Shown here piece by piece: positions 1 to 8,919 of a DNA stretch of 64,000 nt. The stretch's first letter is position 1; every line of letters begins with the position of its first letter. Source of the DNA: Bradyrhizobium cytisi (GTDB taxonomy: Bacteria > Pseudomonadota > Alphaproteobacteria > Rhizobiales > Xanthobacteraceae); assembly GCF_008123515.1 (NCBI RefSeq), contig NZ_VSSR01000038.1:1-64000 (forward strand), in the 5' to 3' direction. The notes beneath the pieces were generated by a model that saw nothing but the letters and a program-made list of their open reading frames with translations, searched no databases and had not been told where the DNA came from. The translations under genes were made by a program, and so were the position numbers.

Positions 1-2
1 GG

Positions 3-452
3 CATTGTGACGCTGTCTCGTGCGGCGTCGGCAAGAGCTGGCTCGCTTGCGCCCTTGGCAACAAGGCTTGCCGAGACGACTTCTCCGTTGCCTACCATCG
101 TGTACCGCGTCTCTTCGCCGCGCTCGCACTCGGCCGCGCCGATGGCCGTTACACCAAGATGCTGCGCGCTATCGCACGACTCGATCTGCTGATCCTGGAC
201 GACTGGGGACCAGAACCTCTCGACGCCGACCAACGCCGTGATTTGCTCGAAATCGTCGAGGATCGATACGAATCCCGCTCGATTATCGTCACCAGCCAGC
301 TGCCCGTCGATCGCTGGTACGAAATCATCGGAAACCCCACCATCGCCGACGCGATCCTCGATCGCCTCGTCCACAATGCCTACCGCATCGAACTCAAAGG
401 AGAGAGCCTCAGAAAGCAGAAGCAAACCGCTCAAGATCAACCGGTCTCTTGA
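3..452 (+). CDS. istB: IstB-like transposition helper ATPase, 5' end outside window
   Basis: This is the C-terminal 149 residues of an IS21 IstB/DnaC-like AAA+ helper, which loads the IstA transposase on target DNA. The reading frame is open from base 3. Walker A is GVGKSW near residue 8 of the visible part, and Walker B is LLILDDWG at about nucleotide 186-209. Sensor-type sequence IIVTSQ and the conserved DRLVHNAYRIEL tail follow, so the 3' end is complete. The first visible residues before Walker A (HCDAVSC) differ from the usual CGPT, so a small lesion or divergence there is possible. The stop overlaps the upstream end of the open tnpC frame. Confidence 0.8.
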   Translation, partial: HCDAVSCGVGKSWLACALGNKACRDDFSVAYHRVPRLFAALALGRADGRYTKMLRAIARLDLLILDDWGPEPLDADQRRDLLEIVEDRYESRSIIVTSQLPVDRWYEIIGNPTIADAILDRLVHNAYRIELKGESLRKQKQTAQDQPVS

Positions 453-475
453 CCTTCCCAGCCCTCAACGACATC

Positions 476-2197
476 ATGAAATTGACCCATGCGAACGACG
501 CCACGGGTGGCCGGCTTCAGATCGGAATACCCGGCCGGCTTCGAATTGGAATGCATGGCCGGCTTCGTCGGAATCCGCACCTTGAATCGCTGCCAGACGA
601 CGTCGAAACGCTGAAAGCGGCATTGATCGTTGCTCGCGCGGAGGCTGCGGCCGCCCGCGCTGAGCAGTCCGACAACCGGGCGCTGATCGCCCATCTCAAG
701 CTGCAGATCGAGAAACTTAACCGCGACCGCCATGGTCCGCGCTCGGAGCGTACCGCGCGGCTATTGGATCAGCTTGAACTGACGTTGGAGGAGCTGGAGA
801 GTTCGGCGACGGAGGACGAACTCACCGCCGAAATGGCCACGGCCAAAACCACGAAGGTGGCGTCGTTCACGCGCAAGCGGCCGTCACGCCAGCCGTTCCC
901 GGAGCATCTGCCTCGCGAGCGGGTGATGGTGCCGGGACCTGTGGCGTGCGCCTGCTGTGGCGGCGCACGGCTGTCCAAGCTCGGCGAGGACATCACCGAG
1001 ACGCTGGAGGTGATCCCGAAATCCTGGAAAGTGATCCAGCACGTCCGCGAGAAGTTTACTTGCCGTGATTGCGAGAAGATCAGCCAGGCTCCGGCGCCAT
1101 TCCATGTGCTTGCCCGCGGCTGGGCGGGGCCAAGCCTGCTGGCGATGGTGCTGTTCGAGAAGTTTGGTCAACATCAGCCGCTGAACCGGCAAGCGGAGCG
1201 CTATGCCAAGGAGGGTGTGCCGATCAGTCTGTCGACCCTCGCCGACCAGGTCGGCGGTTGTACGGCCGCGTTGATGCCCTTGTTCCGGCGCCTCGAGGCC
1301 CATGTGCTGAGCGCCGAGCGATTGCACGGGGACGACACTACGATCCCGGTCCTGGCCAAAGCCAAGACCGACACCGGCCGGATCTGGGTCTATGTGCGCG
1401 ACGACAAGCCTTTTGGAGGGCAGGCCCCGCCAGGGGCGGTGTTCTATTACTCGCGCGATCGGGCCGGCGAGCATCCCCAGGCTCACTTGGCCAACTACAG
1501 CGGAATCTTCCAGGCCGATGCCTATGGCGGCTATGGCAGGCTTTACGAACCGGGCCGCAACGCAGGTCCGATCCTGGAAGCCGCGTGCTGGGTCCATGCC
1601 CGGCGGCCGTTCTTCGTGATGGCTGATCTGGCCGAGAATGCGCGTCGCAAGGCTCAGGGCAAGAAGCCGGCAGTGATCTCGCCGCTGGCGCTGGAAACAG
1701 TCCGCCGGATCGACGCCCTGTTCGAGATCGAGCGAGGCATCAACGGCGAGACGCCCGAACGGCGCCGGGCCGTCCGCCAGGAATTGAGCGCGCCGCTGAT
1801 CGCCGATTTAGAAGCCTGGATGCGCGAGCAACGCGCCAAGCTCTCGCGCAGCAACGATGTCGCCAAGGCCATGGACTACATGCTCAAGCGTTGGAGCGCA
1901 TTTACCCGCTTCCTCGATGACGGCCGCATCTGCCTGTCCAACAATGCGGCGGAGCGTGGCGTGCGCGGCATCGCTTTAGGTCGGAAGTCGTGGTTGTTCT
2001 GCGGCTCGGATCGCGGCGGCGAGCGGGCGGCCGTGATGTACAGCCTGATCGTCACCGCCAAGATGAACGACGTCGATCCGCAAGCCTGGCTCGCCGACGC
2101 TCTGGCGCGCATCGCGGAGCATCCCGTCCAAAGGCTCGACGAACTGCTGCCATGGAATTGGCGCTCTGCCATCCGGAACGTTGATCAAGCCGCCTGA
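476..2197 (+). CDS. tnpC: IS66 transposase TnpC, with N-terminus replaced by IS21 end
   Basis: This is the DDE transposase of an IS66-type element. The order is an N-terminal leucine-zipper-like region rich in ARAE/LKLQIEKL, a zinc-binding CACCGGARLSKLGEDI segment, then the catalytic domain. Catalytic acids are seen in HGDDTTIPVL, FQADAYGGYG and NNAAERGVRG, and the IS66 C-terminal domain ends with LDELLPWNW. Residues from the start to about nucleotide 579 are encoded by the IS21 terminal repeats; true tnpC sequence begins at LESLPDDVETLKAAL (nt 581). Possible starts are TTG 449, ATG 476 and ATG 551, all inside IS21 sequence. tnpA and tnpB of this copy must lie beyond the IS21 element. The frame is otherwise intact. 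Confidence 0.85.
   Translation: MKLTHANDATGGRLQIGIPGRLRIGMHGRLRRNPHLESLPDDVETLKAALIVARAEAAAARAEQSDNRALIAHLKLQIEKLNRDRHGPRSERTARLLDQLELTLEELESSATEDELTAEMATAKTTKVASFTRKRPSRQPFPEHLPRERVMVPGPVACACCGGARLSKLGEDITETLEVIPKSWKVIQHVREKFTCRDCEKISQAPAPFHVLARGWAGPSLLAMVLFEKFGQHQPLNRQAERYAKEGVPISLSTLADQVGGCTAALMPLFRRLEAHVLSAERLHGDDTTIPVLAKAKTDTGRIWVYVRDDKPFGGQAPPGAVFYYSRDRAGEHPQAHLANYSGIFQADAYGGYGRLYEPGRNAGPILEAACWVHARRPFFVMADLAENARRKAQGKKPAVISPLALETVRRIDALFEIERGINGETPERRRAVRQELSAPLIADLEAWMREQRAKLSRSNDVAKAMDYMLKRWSAFTRFLDDGRICLSNNAAERGVRGIALGRKSWLFCGSDRGGERAAVMYSLIVTAKMNDVDPQAWLADALARIAEHPVQRLDELLPWNWRSAIRNVDQAA
508..574 (+). repeat. IS21 right-end triple repeat
   Basis: Three copies of a roughly 20-bp unit, core GGCCGGCTTC followed by GGAAT, start at 508, 532 and 556 with an exact 24-bp period. 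Multiple subterminal repeats of this sort are the transposase binding sites of IS21 elements. The last copy abuts the inferred element end at 579. Confidence 0.75.
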
Positions 2198-2237
2198 GCC
2201 GAAAATGACCCGCGCGCGGTCTTCGCCGGATGCTTAC
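580..2237 (+). mobile_element. IS66-family element, left part lost
   Basis: This segment carries tnpC and the right terminus of an IS66-type element. The right end reads GGATGCTTAC to 2237; its complement GTAAGCATCCGG is a typical IS66 terminus. The left part with tnpA/tnpB is separated by, or lost to, the IS21 element ending at 579. One base (2238) separates its right end from the left end of the next IS66 copy, so two IS66 elements lie head to tail. Confidence 0.75.
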
Positions 2238-2255
2238 CGTAAGCCTCCGGTGGAG

Positions 2256-3782
2256 CTTTCAATTACCCACATTTGGTCGAACGGGCTGAGGGAGCGCACA
2301 AACCATTGCATCGCAGGAATCGACCGTGATTCCTTGTCTGGCACCGATTCGCAGGGGGCGGTGCCAATGGACGAAGAAGCCGACGCATGGTTTGATCGCG
2401 AGCTCGCTGGCTGCAGCCTTGCCGACGAGCGCCTGAACAAGCGGCTCCGCAAACTGGTAGCGCAGATCGGCAGCGCCATGGGCGAAAGTATTCCGCTGGT
2501 GTGCCAGGACTGGGCCAACACCAAGGCTGCGTATCGTTTTTTCTCCAATGACCGGGTCAGTGAGGCGGACATTCTGGCCAGCCACTTTCAATCAACGCGT
2601 GAGCGCACGATTGCCACCGACGGTCCCGTTCTAGTGCTCCATGATACGACCGAGTTCAGCTATCAAAGAGAGAACTCAGACGCGATCGGGATCACCAAGA
2701 GCATAAACAGCGGCCGGGACAAGGCGGGCCGCCTGAGATCGCACACGGTTTGCGGCATCCTGATGCACTCGAGCCTGGCGGTGACGACCGAAGGGCTGCC
2801 GCTTGGACTGACGGCCGTCAAACTTTGGACCCGGAAGAAATTCAAGGGGACCGCCGCGCTTAAGAAGAAGATCAATCCGACGCGTGTTCCCATCGAGAAG
2901 AAGGAGAGCATTCGCTGGCTGGACAATGTCCGTCAATCCACGGAGCTGCTGGGCGATCCGGGACGATTCGTCCATGTCGGTGATCGCGAGAGCGACATCT
3001 ATGAGCTGTTCTGCGCGGCTCGAGAAGCCGGAACGCATTTCGTGATTAGGACTTGCGTTGATCGTTTGGCTGGGGATGGAGATCACACGATCGCCGACGA
3101 AATGGACGAGGTCGCCGTCAAAGGGCTGCATTGCATCGACGTCAGAAACAACAACGGTGATCCCGATGAAGCCGTCCTCGAGATCAGATATCGCAAGATT
3201 CGCGTCTTGCCACCGATCGGAAAGCAGAAGCGCTACCCGGCGCTGACCTTGACGGTGATCCATGCCGAAGAGCGCGTGACGCCGAAGAACAGAAAGAAAA
3301 TCGAGTGGAAGCTGATCACAGATCTGCCTGTTAGCTCCCGCCCCGACGCCATTGAGAAGCTCGAATGGTATGCTTTGAGATGGAAGATCGAGGTGTTCCA
3401 CAAGATACTCAAATCAGGCTGCAAAGCCGAGGAGTCGAAGCTTAGGACCGCCCAGCGTCTGACCAATCTGATCTCGCTCTTTTGCATCCTGAGTTGGCGG
3501 GTCTTCTGGATGACGATGCTCAACCGTTCCGCTCCAGACGCGCCACCAACCCTCGCGTTGACGGCGACCGAAATCGGCGTGCTCGATCGCCTCGTCAACG
3601 ACAAACCAAAAGCGAGAAAGACGCTTTCGCACTATCTCACCAAGATCGCCCGGCTCGGCGGTTATCTCGCCCGTGCCAGCGATCCGCCCCCTGGCAATAC
3701 GGTCATGTGGCGCGGGCTGTCGCGCCTCACCGACATCGCGTTAGGCGCCTTGGTCGGAGGAGAATTTGTGGGTAATTGAAAG
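2256..3782 (+). mobile_element. IS50/Tn5-like (IS4-group) insertion sequence, complete
   Basis: Perfect 16-bp terminal inverted repeats CTTTCAATTACCCACA occupy 2256-2271 and, inverted, 3767-3782. The flanks are identical 9-bp direct repeats CCGGTGGAG at 2247-2255 and 3783-3791. A 9-bp target duplication is the size made by Tn5/IS50. The element entered 17 bp inside the left end of the IS66 copy. It encodes one transposase whose stop codon lies inside the right inverted repeat. Confidence 0.93.
2367..3779 (+). CDS. IS4-group (Tn5-like) transposase
   Basis: A 470-residue cut-and-paste transposase. The N-terminal Tn5-type DNA-binding domain starts WFDRELAGCSLADERLNKRL. Catalytic acids are in HDTTEF and GDRESDIYEL. 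The signature Y-x2-R-x3-E-x6-K is exact in YALRWKIEVFHKILK. The start is put at ATG 2367 (MDEEADAW), where homology to the Tn5 N-terminal domain begins; the frame is open upstream to 2181 but that would run through the left inverted repeat and into the neighbouring IS66. No frameshift is seen and the ends are perfect, so this copy may still be active. Confidence 0.92.
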   Translation: MDEEADAWFDRELAGCSLADERLNKRLRKLVAQIGSAMGESIPLVCQDWANTKAAYRFFSNDRVSEADILASHFQSTRERTIATDGPVLVLHDTTEFSYQRENSDAIGITKSINSGRDKAGRLRSHTVCGILMHSSLAVTTEGLPLGLTAVKLWTRKKFKGTAALKKKINPTRVPIEKKESIRWLDNVRQSTELLGDPGRFVHVGDRESDIYELFCAAREAGTHFVIRTCVDRLAGDGDHTIADEMDEVAVKGLHCIDVRNNNGDPDEAVLEIRYRKIRVLPPIGKQKRYPALTLTVIHAEERVTPKNRKKIEWKLITDLPVSSRPDAIEKLEWYALRWKIEVFHKILKSGCKAEESKLRTAQRLTNLISLFCILSWRVFWMTMLNRSAPDAPPTLALTATEIGVLDRLVNDKPKARKTLSHYLTKIARLGGYLARASDPPPGNTVMWRGLSRLTDIALGALVGGEFVGN

Positions 3783-3859
3783 CCGGTGGAGGCCGCCTTC
3801 CCGGATCGGGTTCGAGCGTGAGATGATTTGCTCATTAATTCGCAAGCAAATGAGCAAAC

Positions 3860-4261
3860 GTGACGACGGTTACGGTTCTGTCCGGTCCAGAGCGGCGACG
3901 GCGGTGGACGAGTGCCGAGAAGCTTCGGATCGTGGAGGAGAGTCTGGCGCCTGGAGCCAGTGTTGTCGAGGTTGCTCGGCGACCTGACGTTCACCGCAAT
4001 CTGGTTACGGCCTGGCGGCGGCAGGCGCGCACAGGCGTCCTCGCTTGCGGGCCCGAGCCGATGCACCGGCAGGATGGCGAAGTCCGTTTTGCGGCAGTCT
4101 CCATTGCGCCCGACCGGCAATCGTTGACGGCGCCCTCCAGAAGCTGCGGTGCGATCGAGATTGAGTTCTCGGCCGGGGCTCGGATGCGGATCACGGGCGC
4201 GGTTGACGCGGCGACGCTGAGCGCAGTCGTGGCCGCGCTGACTGATGGACGGCCACGATGA
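3860..4261 (+). CDS. tnpA: IS66 accessory protein TnpA
   Basis: A 133-residue protein with an N-terminal helix-turn-helix of the transposase IS3/IS911/IS66-TnpA type: RRRRWTSAEKLRIVEESL, then PGASVVEVARRPDVHRNLV. It is the first of the three IS66 genes; such proteins are needed together with TnpB for transposition. A GTG start at 3860 is chosen because the homology begins there. The stop overlaps the tnpB start as ATGA (4258-4261), implying coupled translation. The IS50-like element inserted upstream separates it from the IS66 left end. Confidence 0.82.
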   Translation: MTTVTVLSGPERRRRWTSAEKLRIVEESLAPGASVVEVARRPDVHRNLVTAWRRQARTGVLACGPEPMHRQDGEVRFAAVSIAPDRQSLTAPSRSCGAIEIEFSAGARMRITGAVDAATLSAVVAALTDGRPR

Positions 4262-4707
4262 TCCCGTTGCCGGCCGGCGTGCGGGTATGGCTCGCGACCG
4301 GCTATACCGACATGCGGAAGGGCTTTCCGTCGCTGGCATTGCAGGTTCAGGAGATCTTGCACCGCGACCCGCTGGGCGGCCACCTGTTTTGCTTCCGCGG
4401 TCGTCGCGGCAACCTGCTGAAGGTGATCTGGCATGACGGCCAGGGCGCGTGCCTGTTCACAAAACGCCTGGAGCGGGGTCGCTTCATCTGGCCGAGCCCG
4501 GCCGAGGGTGTGGTGACGATCTCGTCGGCGCAACTCGGTTGTCTCTTGTCCGGGATCGACTGGCGGCACGCACAAGAGACGTGGCGGCCGACTATAGCGC
4601 GACAATCTGGATGGGGAGCGCGCGACAATCAGGATGGCGAGTCGGTGTCGCGGCGACGTGATGATTGCCGCGATGATTGTCGCGCGCAAGAGTTTTGTTC
4701 GCTCTGA
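4258..4707 (+). pseudogene. tnpB: IS66 TnpB, interrupted five codons before its stop
   Basis: A TnpB (IS66 Orf2) protein beginning MIPLPAGVRVWLATGYTDMR and containing LFCFRGRRGNLLKVIWHD. Genuine tnpB sequence ends at nt 4592 (ETWRPT); beyond that the frame reads about 38 codons of IS21 DNA to 4707. Joining 4592 to 7244, that is deleting the IS21 element and one GGCCGAC copy, restores TWRPTSVG and a TGA stop at about 7254-7256. This is the expected TnpB tail and confirms where the insertion happened. The altered tail may or may not abolish function. Confidence 0.88.
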
Positions 4708-4720
4708 TTGTCGCGGAGCG

Positions 4721-5533
4721 TCAATCAGCGAGTGTTTTTGGTGTCGCGTGCGAGGGGGGGCGCCCTGGACCACGCTTCCGTTCGAGCGCGGTGCGCCTGC
4801 GATAGCTTTCGACGTTCATCTCGACGATGGTGGCGTGGTGAACGAGGCGATCGATGGCGGCGAGCGTCATAGCAGGGTCCGGGAAGACCCTGTTCCACTC
4901 TCCGAAGGGCTGATTGGCGGTGATCAGCATGGAACGCCGCTCGTAGCGTGAACTGATGAGCTCGAACAGCACGCTGGTCTCGGCCTGGTCCTTGGTGACG
5001 TAGGCAAGATCATCGCAGATCAGCAGGTCGAAGCGATCGAGGCGGTTAATGGCGGCCTCGAGATTGAGCTCGCGGCGCGCCACCTGAAGCTTCTGCACGA
5101 GATCGGTGGTGCGGGTGAAGAGAATGCGCCATCCGTTCTCGATAAGGGCGAGGCCGATCGCTGCCGCCAAGTGACTCTTGCCGCCGCCGGGCGGGCCGAA
5201 CAGCAGCAGATTCGCGCCCTTGCCGAGCCAACCGTCGCCGGCGGCGAGCGCGGTCACCTGCGCCTTGGAGATCATCGGCACAGCCTCAAAGTCGAAGTTG
5301 TCGAAGGTCTTTCCAGCGGGCAGCCGAGCCTCGAGGAGATGGCGCTCGACGCGGCGGCGGCCGCGTTCGGCGATCTCGTGCTCGGCAATGCTGGCGAGGA
5401 AGCGGGCCGCCGGCCAGCCTTCCTTGTCGGACTGCTCGGCAAATTGCGGCCACAGCACCTTGATGGCGGGCAGCCGCAACTCGTTGAGCAACAGATTAAG
5501 GCGCGCGGTGTCGACTGTGTTGGCCGTGCTCAT
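4721..5533 (-). CDS. istB: IstB-like transposition helper ATPase
   Basis: A 270-residue DnaC-like AAA+ protein that directs IS21 transposase to its target. It has Walker A LLLFGPPGGGKSHLA, Walker B LLICDDLAY, and the IstB-type end DRLVHHATIVEMNVESYR followed by a proline-rich tail. Start ATG 5533 overlaps the istA stop as ATGA, the usual istAB coupling. The frame is intact, but its partner istA is broken. Confidence 0.9.
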   Translation of the reverse strand: MSTANTVDTARLNLLLNELRLPAIKVLWPQFAEQSDKEGWPAARFLASIAEHEIAERGRRRVERHLLEARLPAGKTFDNFDFEAVPMISKAQVTALAAGDGWLGKGANLLLFGPPGGGKSHLAAAIGLALIENGWRILFTRTTDLVQKLQVARRELNLEAAINRLDRFDLLICDDLAYVTKDQAETSVLFELISSRYERRSMLITANQPFGEWNRVFPDPAMTLAAIDRLVHHATIVEMNVESYRRRTALERKRGPGRPPSHATPKTLAD

Positions 5534-7042
5534 GCGGCACCTCCGATCTCGCCGGCACCGATGAGGCACTCATAGCTGGCGAGCGGCGCGAGCTGCACCA
5601 CGACCTGCGGCACGCAGGCTGGATCGGGCGCGAAGTAAGCGCGCAGCCGTCCGAGGTCGGGTAGTTGGCCAGCATTAAGGTCAGCCGCGAGCTGATCGGC
5701 GAGTTCGGCCTCGCAGCCGCGCTCATGGGCCAGTGCGAGCAGATCGACCATGATCCGGCAGGCTTTCTTGTCCGGCAGCCGCTCGCGCAAGGAATCGAAG
5801 GTTCGGCGATAGGCATCACGCGGGAACAGCCGATCACGGTAGACGAGATTGAGCAGCGCCATTGGCTTGCGCCGCAAGGAATGGATCACGTGCCGATAAT
5901 CCACGACCTGGTCGTGCTTGCCGTTGGGATGCGGCCGCCCACGCGGCAGGGTGACGAGAGGGGTGCCGCCGACGAACACGTCGAGACGATCGTCGTAAAG
6001 GCGTACCCGCAGTTGGTGCCCGATCAAACGCGACGGCACGGTGTAGAACACCTTGCGCAAGGTGAAGCCGGCGCTTGACGTCACGCGGACAATCACCTCC
6101 TCGTAGTCCGAGGTGCGGCGATCTGGCAGCGCCTGCAGGCTGGCGCGCTCGTGGTCGATGCGCTTGGTGTTGCGGGCATTGCGGCGGCTGACGATCTCGT
6201 CGATGAAGCCGCGATACGCGGCGAGATCATCGAAGGCGGCAGTGCCGCGCAACAGCAGCGCATCGGCGATCGTGCGCTTGAGATGGCCATGCGAGCTCTC
6301 GATCGCCCCGTTCTCGTGGGCGATGCCGCGATTGTTGCGGGAAGGCCGCATGCTATAGTGGGCGGAGGTCCTCGTACCGCCGGGTCAGATCGTCCCTCGC
6401 ATTGCGGTCGAGATTGCAGAAGGCGGCCGACAGGCTGTCGGTCCGATGCTCCCGCGGTGCCCCACCGAGCGACCACAGGGCATTCTGCAGCCCTTCGGCC
6501 AATGCGACGAAGCTCTCGCCACCGAGCACGACATGGGCGTGTTCAAACCCGCAATAGGCCAACCGGAAGTGATAGAGGCGATGATCGAGCGGCACGCCCG
6601 CGATGGCGACCCCAAGCTCTCCCATATCGGTGAAGTCGGACAGGCCGACCTGGCCCACTTCGTGGGTCTGGCGGAAGATGACCTCCTGCTCCTCGCCGTG
6701 GATCGCCCGCCAGGCGCGGATCCGGCGCTCGAGCGTGCGGCGGATTCCGGCCCCCAGCTCAGGATGGCGTCGGAGTATCTCCTCGAAGATAGCCACGGGC
6801 CGCACGCCGGGAGCCGCTTTCAGCATCGGCACGACCTCCAGGTCGAAGACGTTGGCCAAGGGATCCGGCCGGCGCCTTTGCCGCGGTGACTTCTTTTGCG
6901 ACGGAAGACGCAGATCTTTCTCGAGCCGATAAGCGGTCGACGAACTGAACGACACCTTCGCGGCCGCCACTGGCGGCGAATTGGTTTGACGGAACTTCAT
7001 GTAGAGCCTCATCTGGTGATCGGTGAGATGGCAGCCTGGCAA
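5530..7042 (-). pseudogene. istA: IstA transposase, frameshifted
   Basis: This IS21 DDE transposase is split into two frames. The upstream part (7042-6353) has an N-terminal helix-turn-helix and the first acids (VGLSDFTDMGELGV and REHRTDSLSAAF). The downstream part (6351-5530) begins at MRPSRNNRGIAHENGAIESS, which holds the catalytic glutamate region. The break is near 6350-6365: the frame reads YEDLRPL-stop where RYEDLxxHYSMRPSRNN is expected, so about two bases are missing or one is extra. A TTG at 7042, preceded by an AAAGAGG ribosome site, gives the start. The two halves together are of normal IstA length (about 500 residues). Confidence 0.85.
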
Positions 7043-7301
7043 CGGGTGATTCCTCTTTGGCGAGAAGAACCATCCATCACCGGCCAGCCGCGATCACCAG
7101 ACGGCGCGGTCCGCTCGGATCGCGCCGTCGCCGGGCTCGTAACTCCGGTCGGGCTACGCCCTCCCTACGTCACGAGCCCGGCGAAGCTCTCTCATCCTGA
7201 TTGACGCTGCACTTCCATCCTGATTGCCGCGCCGCAGGCCGACATCGGTCGGATGAGGCTTTGAGCTTGCGGATCGTGATGGATGTGATTCCATCATCGT
7301 C

Positions 7302-8919
7302 GTGACCGCATCTGAATCTCTGAATCGCTACCCACCGATCTTGCCGCCGCGCATGCGATGATCCTCGCAGAGCGCGCCGCGCGGCTGGAAGCGGAAGCGG
7401 TTGCGGCGAGCGCCAAAGCGGAAGCTGCCGACGCGAAGGCGGCCGAGGCCCTGATCAGTTACCTCAAGCTCGAGATCGAGAAGCTGCGTCGCCAGATTTA
7501 TGGCAGCCGCTCGGAGCGCAAGGCACGGCTCCTGGAACAGATGGAGCTTGAGCTCGAAGAGTTGGAAGCAACCGCGACCGAAGACGAACTCGCAGCCGAG
7601 AGGGCGGCGGCCAAGACGCAGACCGTACAATCCTTCGGGCGTAAGCGCCCGTCGCGCAAACCGTTCCCCGATCATCTGCCGCGCGAGCGGGTCGTCGTTG
7701 CCGCACCGGAGAGTTGCCCTTGCTGTGGCTCATCGAAGCTGTCAAAGCTGGGCGAGGACATCACCGAGACGCTAGAGGTCATTCCCCGGCACAATGAAAG
7801 GTGATCCAGACGGTGCGGGAGAAGTTCTCGTGCCGGAACTGCGAGACGATCACCGAGCCGCCAGCGCCCTTCCACGTGACGCCGCGCGGCTTTGCCGGGC
7901 CGAACCTGCTGGCAATGATCCTGTTCGAGAAGTTCGGCCAGCATCAGCCCTTGAACCGGCAAAGCGAGCGCTACGCCCGGGAGGGCATCGATCTGAGCCT
8001 GTCGACAATGGCCGACCAGGTCGGCGCCTGTGCGACGGCCCTGCATCCGCTTTATGGGTTGATCGAGCGCCACGTCTTGGCCGCCGAGCGGTTGCTGCAC
8101 GGCGATGACACCACGGTGCCGATCCTGGCCAAGGGCCAGACGGTGAAGGGGCATATCTGGACCTATGTCCGCGACGACCGGCCGTTTGGTGGCCAGACGC
8201 CGCCAGCGGCGCTCTATTATGCCTCACGCGACCGACGGCAAGAGCATCCCACACGGCATCTCCAAAGCTTCACCGGCATCCTGCAGGCCGACGCCTATAG
8301 CGGCTATAATGAGCTGTATGACGCTTCGCGCGCGCAAGGGCCGATCACGCCCGTACACTGTTGGGCCCATGCCAGGCGGCAGTTCTTCGAGCTGGCGGAC
8401 ATCGCCACCAATGCGAGGCGGGACAAGAACGCCGCGGCGATCTCGCCGATCGCCCTGGAGGCGGTCAAGCGCATCGATGCGCTGTTCGATATTGAGCGCG
8501 GTATCAACGGACAAAGCGCCGAAGAGCGGCTGCGGGTGCGTAAAGAACAAAGCGCCCCGCTTGTGATTGCATTGGAAGGATGGCTGCGCGAGCAGCGCGC
8601 TCGGCTATCGAACTCGTCCGCGGTCGCCAAGCCAATCGACTACATGCTGCGCCGCTGGGACCGGTTCGCCCGCTTCGTCGATGACGGACGGATCTGCCTG
8701 ACAAACAATGCGGCGGAGCGTGCGCTGCGCGGCTTTGCCCTCGGCCGCAAGTCTTGGCTCTTCGCCGGCTCCGAACGCGGTGCCGACCGGGCCGCCCTCA
8801 TGGCGACGCTGACCATGACGGCAAAGCTCAACGACGTCGATCCGCAAGCCTGGTTGGCGGACGCCTTGGCCCGCATCGCCGGCATCCCGCAAGGCCGGAT
8901 CAATGAGGTGCTGCCTTAG
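7302..8919 (+). pseudogene. tnpC: IS66 transposase TnpC, frameshifted
   Basis: This tnpC of the second IS66 carries several lesions. From GTG 7302 the frame reads TASESLNRYPP and is then displaced near 7340. The next frame (from about 7342; an internal ATG is 7358) runs through SCPCCGSSKLSKLGEDIT to 7804. At 7791-7803 the sequence CGGCACAATGAAAGGTGATC replaces the expected Q-W-K-V-I codons, a net gain of two bases. A GTG at 7801 overlaps the TGA there, and the frame from it runs to 8919 with catalytic HGDDTTVPIL, LQADAYSGYN and NNAAERALRG. The end reads LP-stop where LPWNW is expected. Several independent lesions argue for a dead gene. Confidence 0.85.

Larger units (their letters stand above)
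1..579 (+). mobile_element. IS21-family element, right-hand part
   Basis: This is the right end of an IS21-type insertion sequence whose left part lies outside the window. It carries the end of istB and then a set of subterminal repeats. The outer boundary is placed after the CA at 578-579, because IS21 elements run from TG to CA and because IS66 tnpC coding sequence starts immediately after it. The element sits in the start of an IS66 tnpC gene. No target duplication can be read because the other end is missing. Confidence 0.75.
4593..7236 (-). mobile_element. IS21-family element, complete, inside tnpB
   Basis: This 2,644-bp element is flanked by 7-bp direct repeats GGCCGAC (4586-4592 and 7237-7243). 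Left subterminal repeats GCGCGACAATC(T/A)GGATGG lie at 4597-4614 and 4620-4637; inverted counterparts CATCCTGATTG lie at 7194 and 7216. The right end finishes in CA. istA and istB are on the minus strand. The target repeats and the exact restoration of tnpB on excision fix both borders. Confidence 0.9.

Noticed and set aside
884..1597. Long minus-strand frame opposite tnpC
   Set aside because: It is the antisense shadow of tnpC codons; its composition has no domain signal and no ribosome site.
5171..6889. Long plus-strand frames opposite istA/istB
   Set aside because: They mirror the high third-position GC of the istAB genes on the other strand.
7791..7804. Programmed frameshift in tnpC
   Set aside because: Other lesions in the same gene (near 7340 and the lost LPWNW tail) make simple decay more likely.
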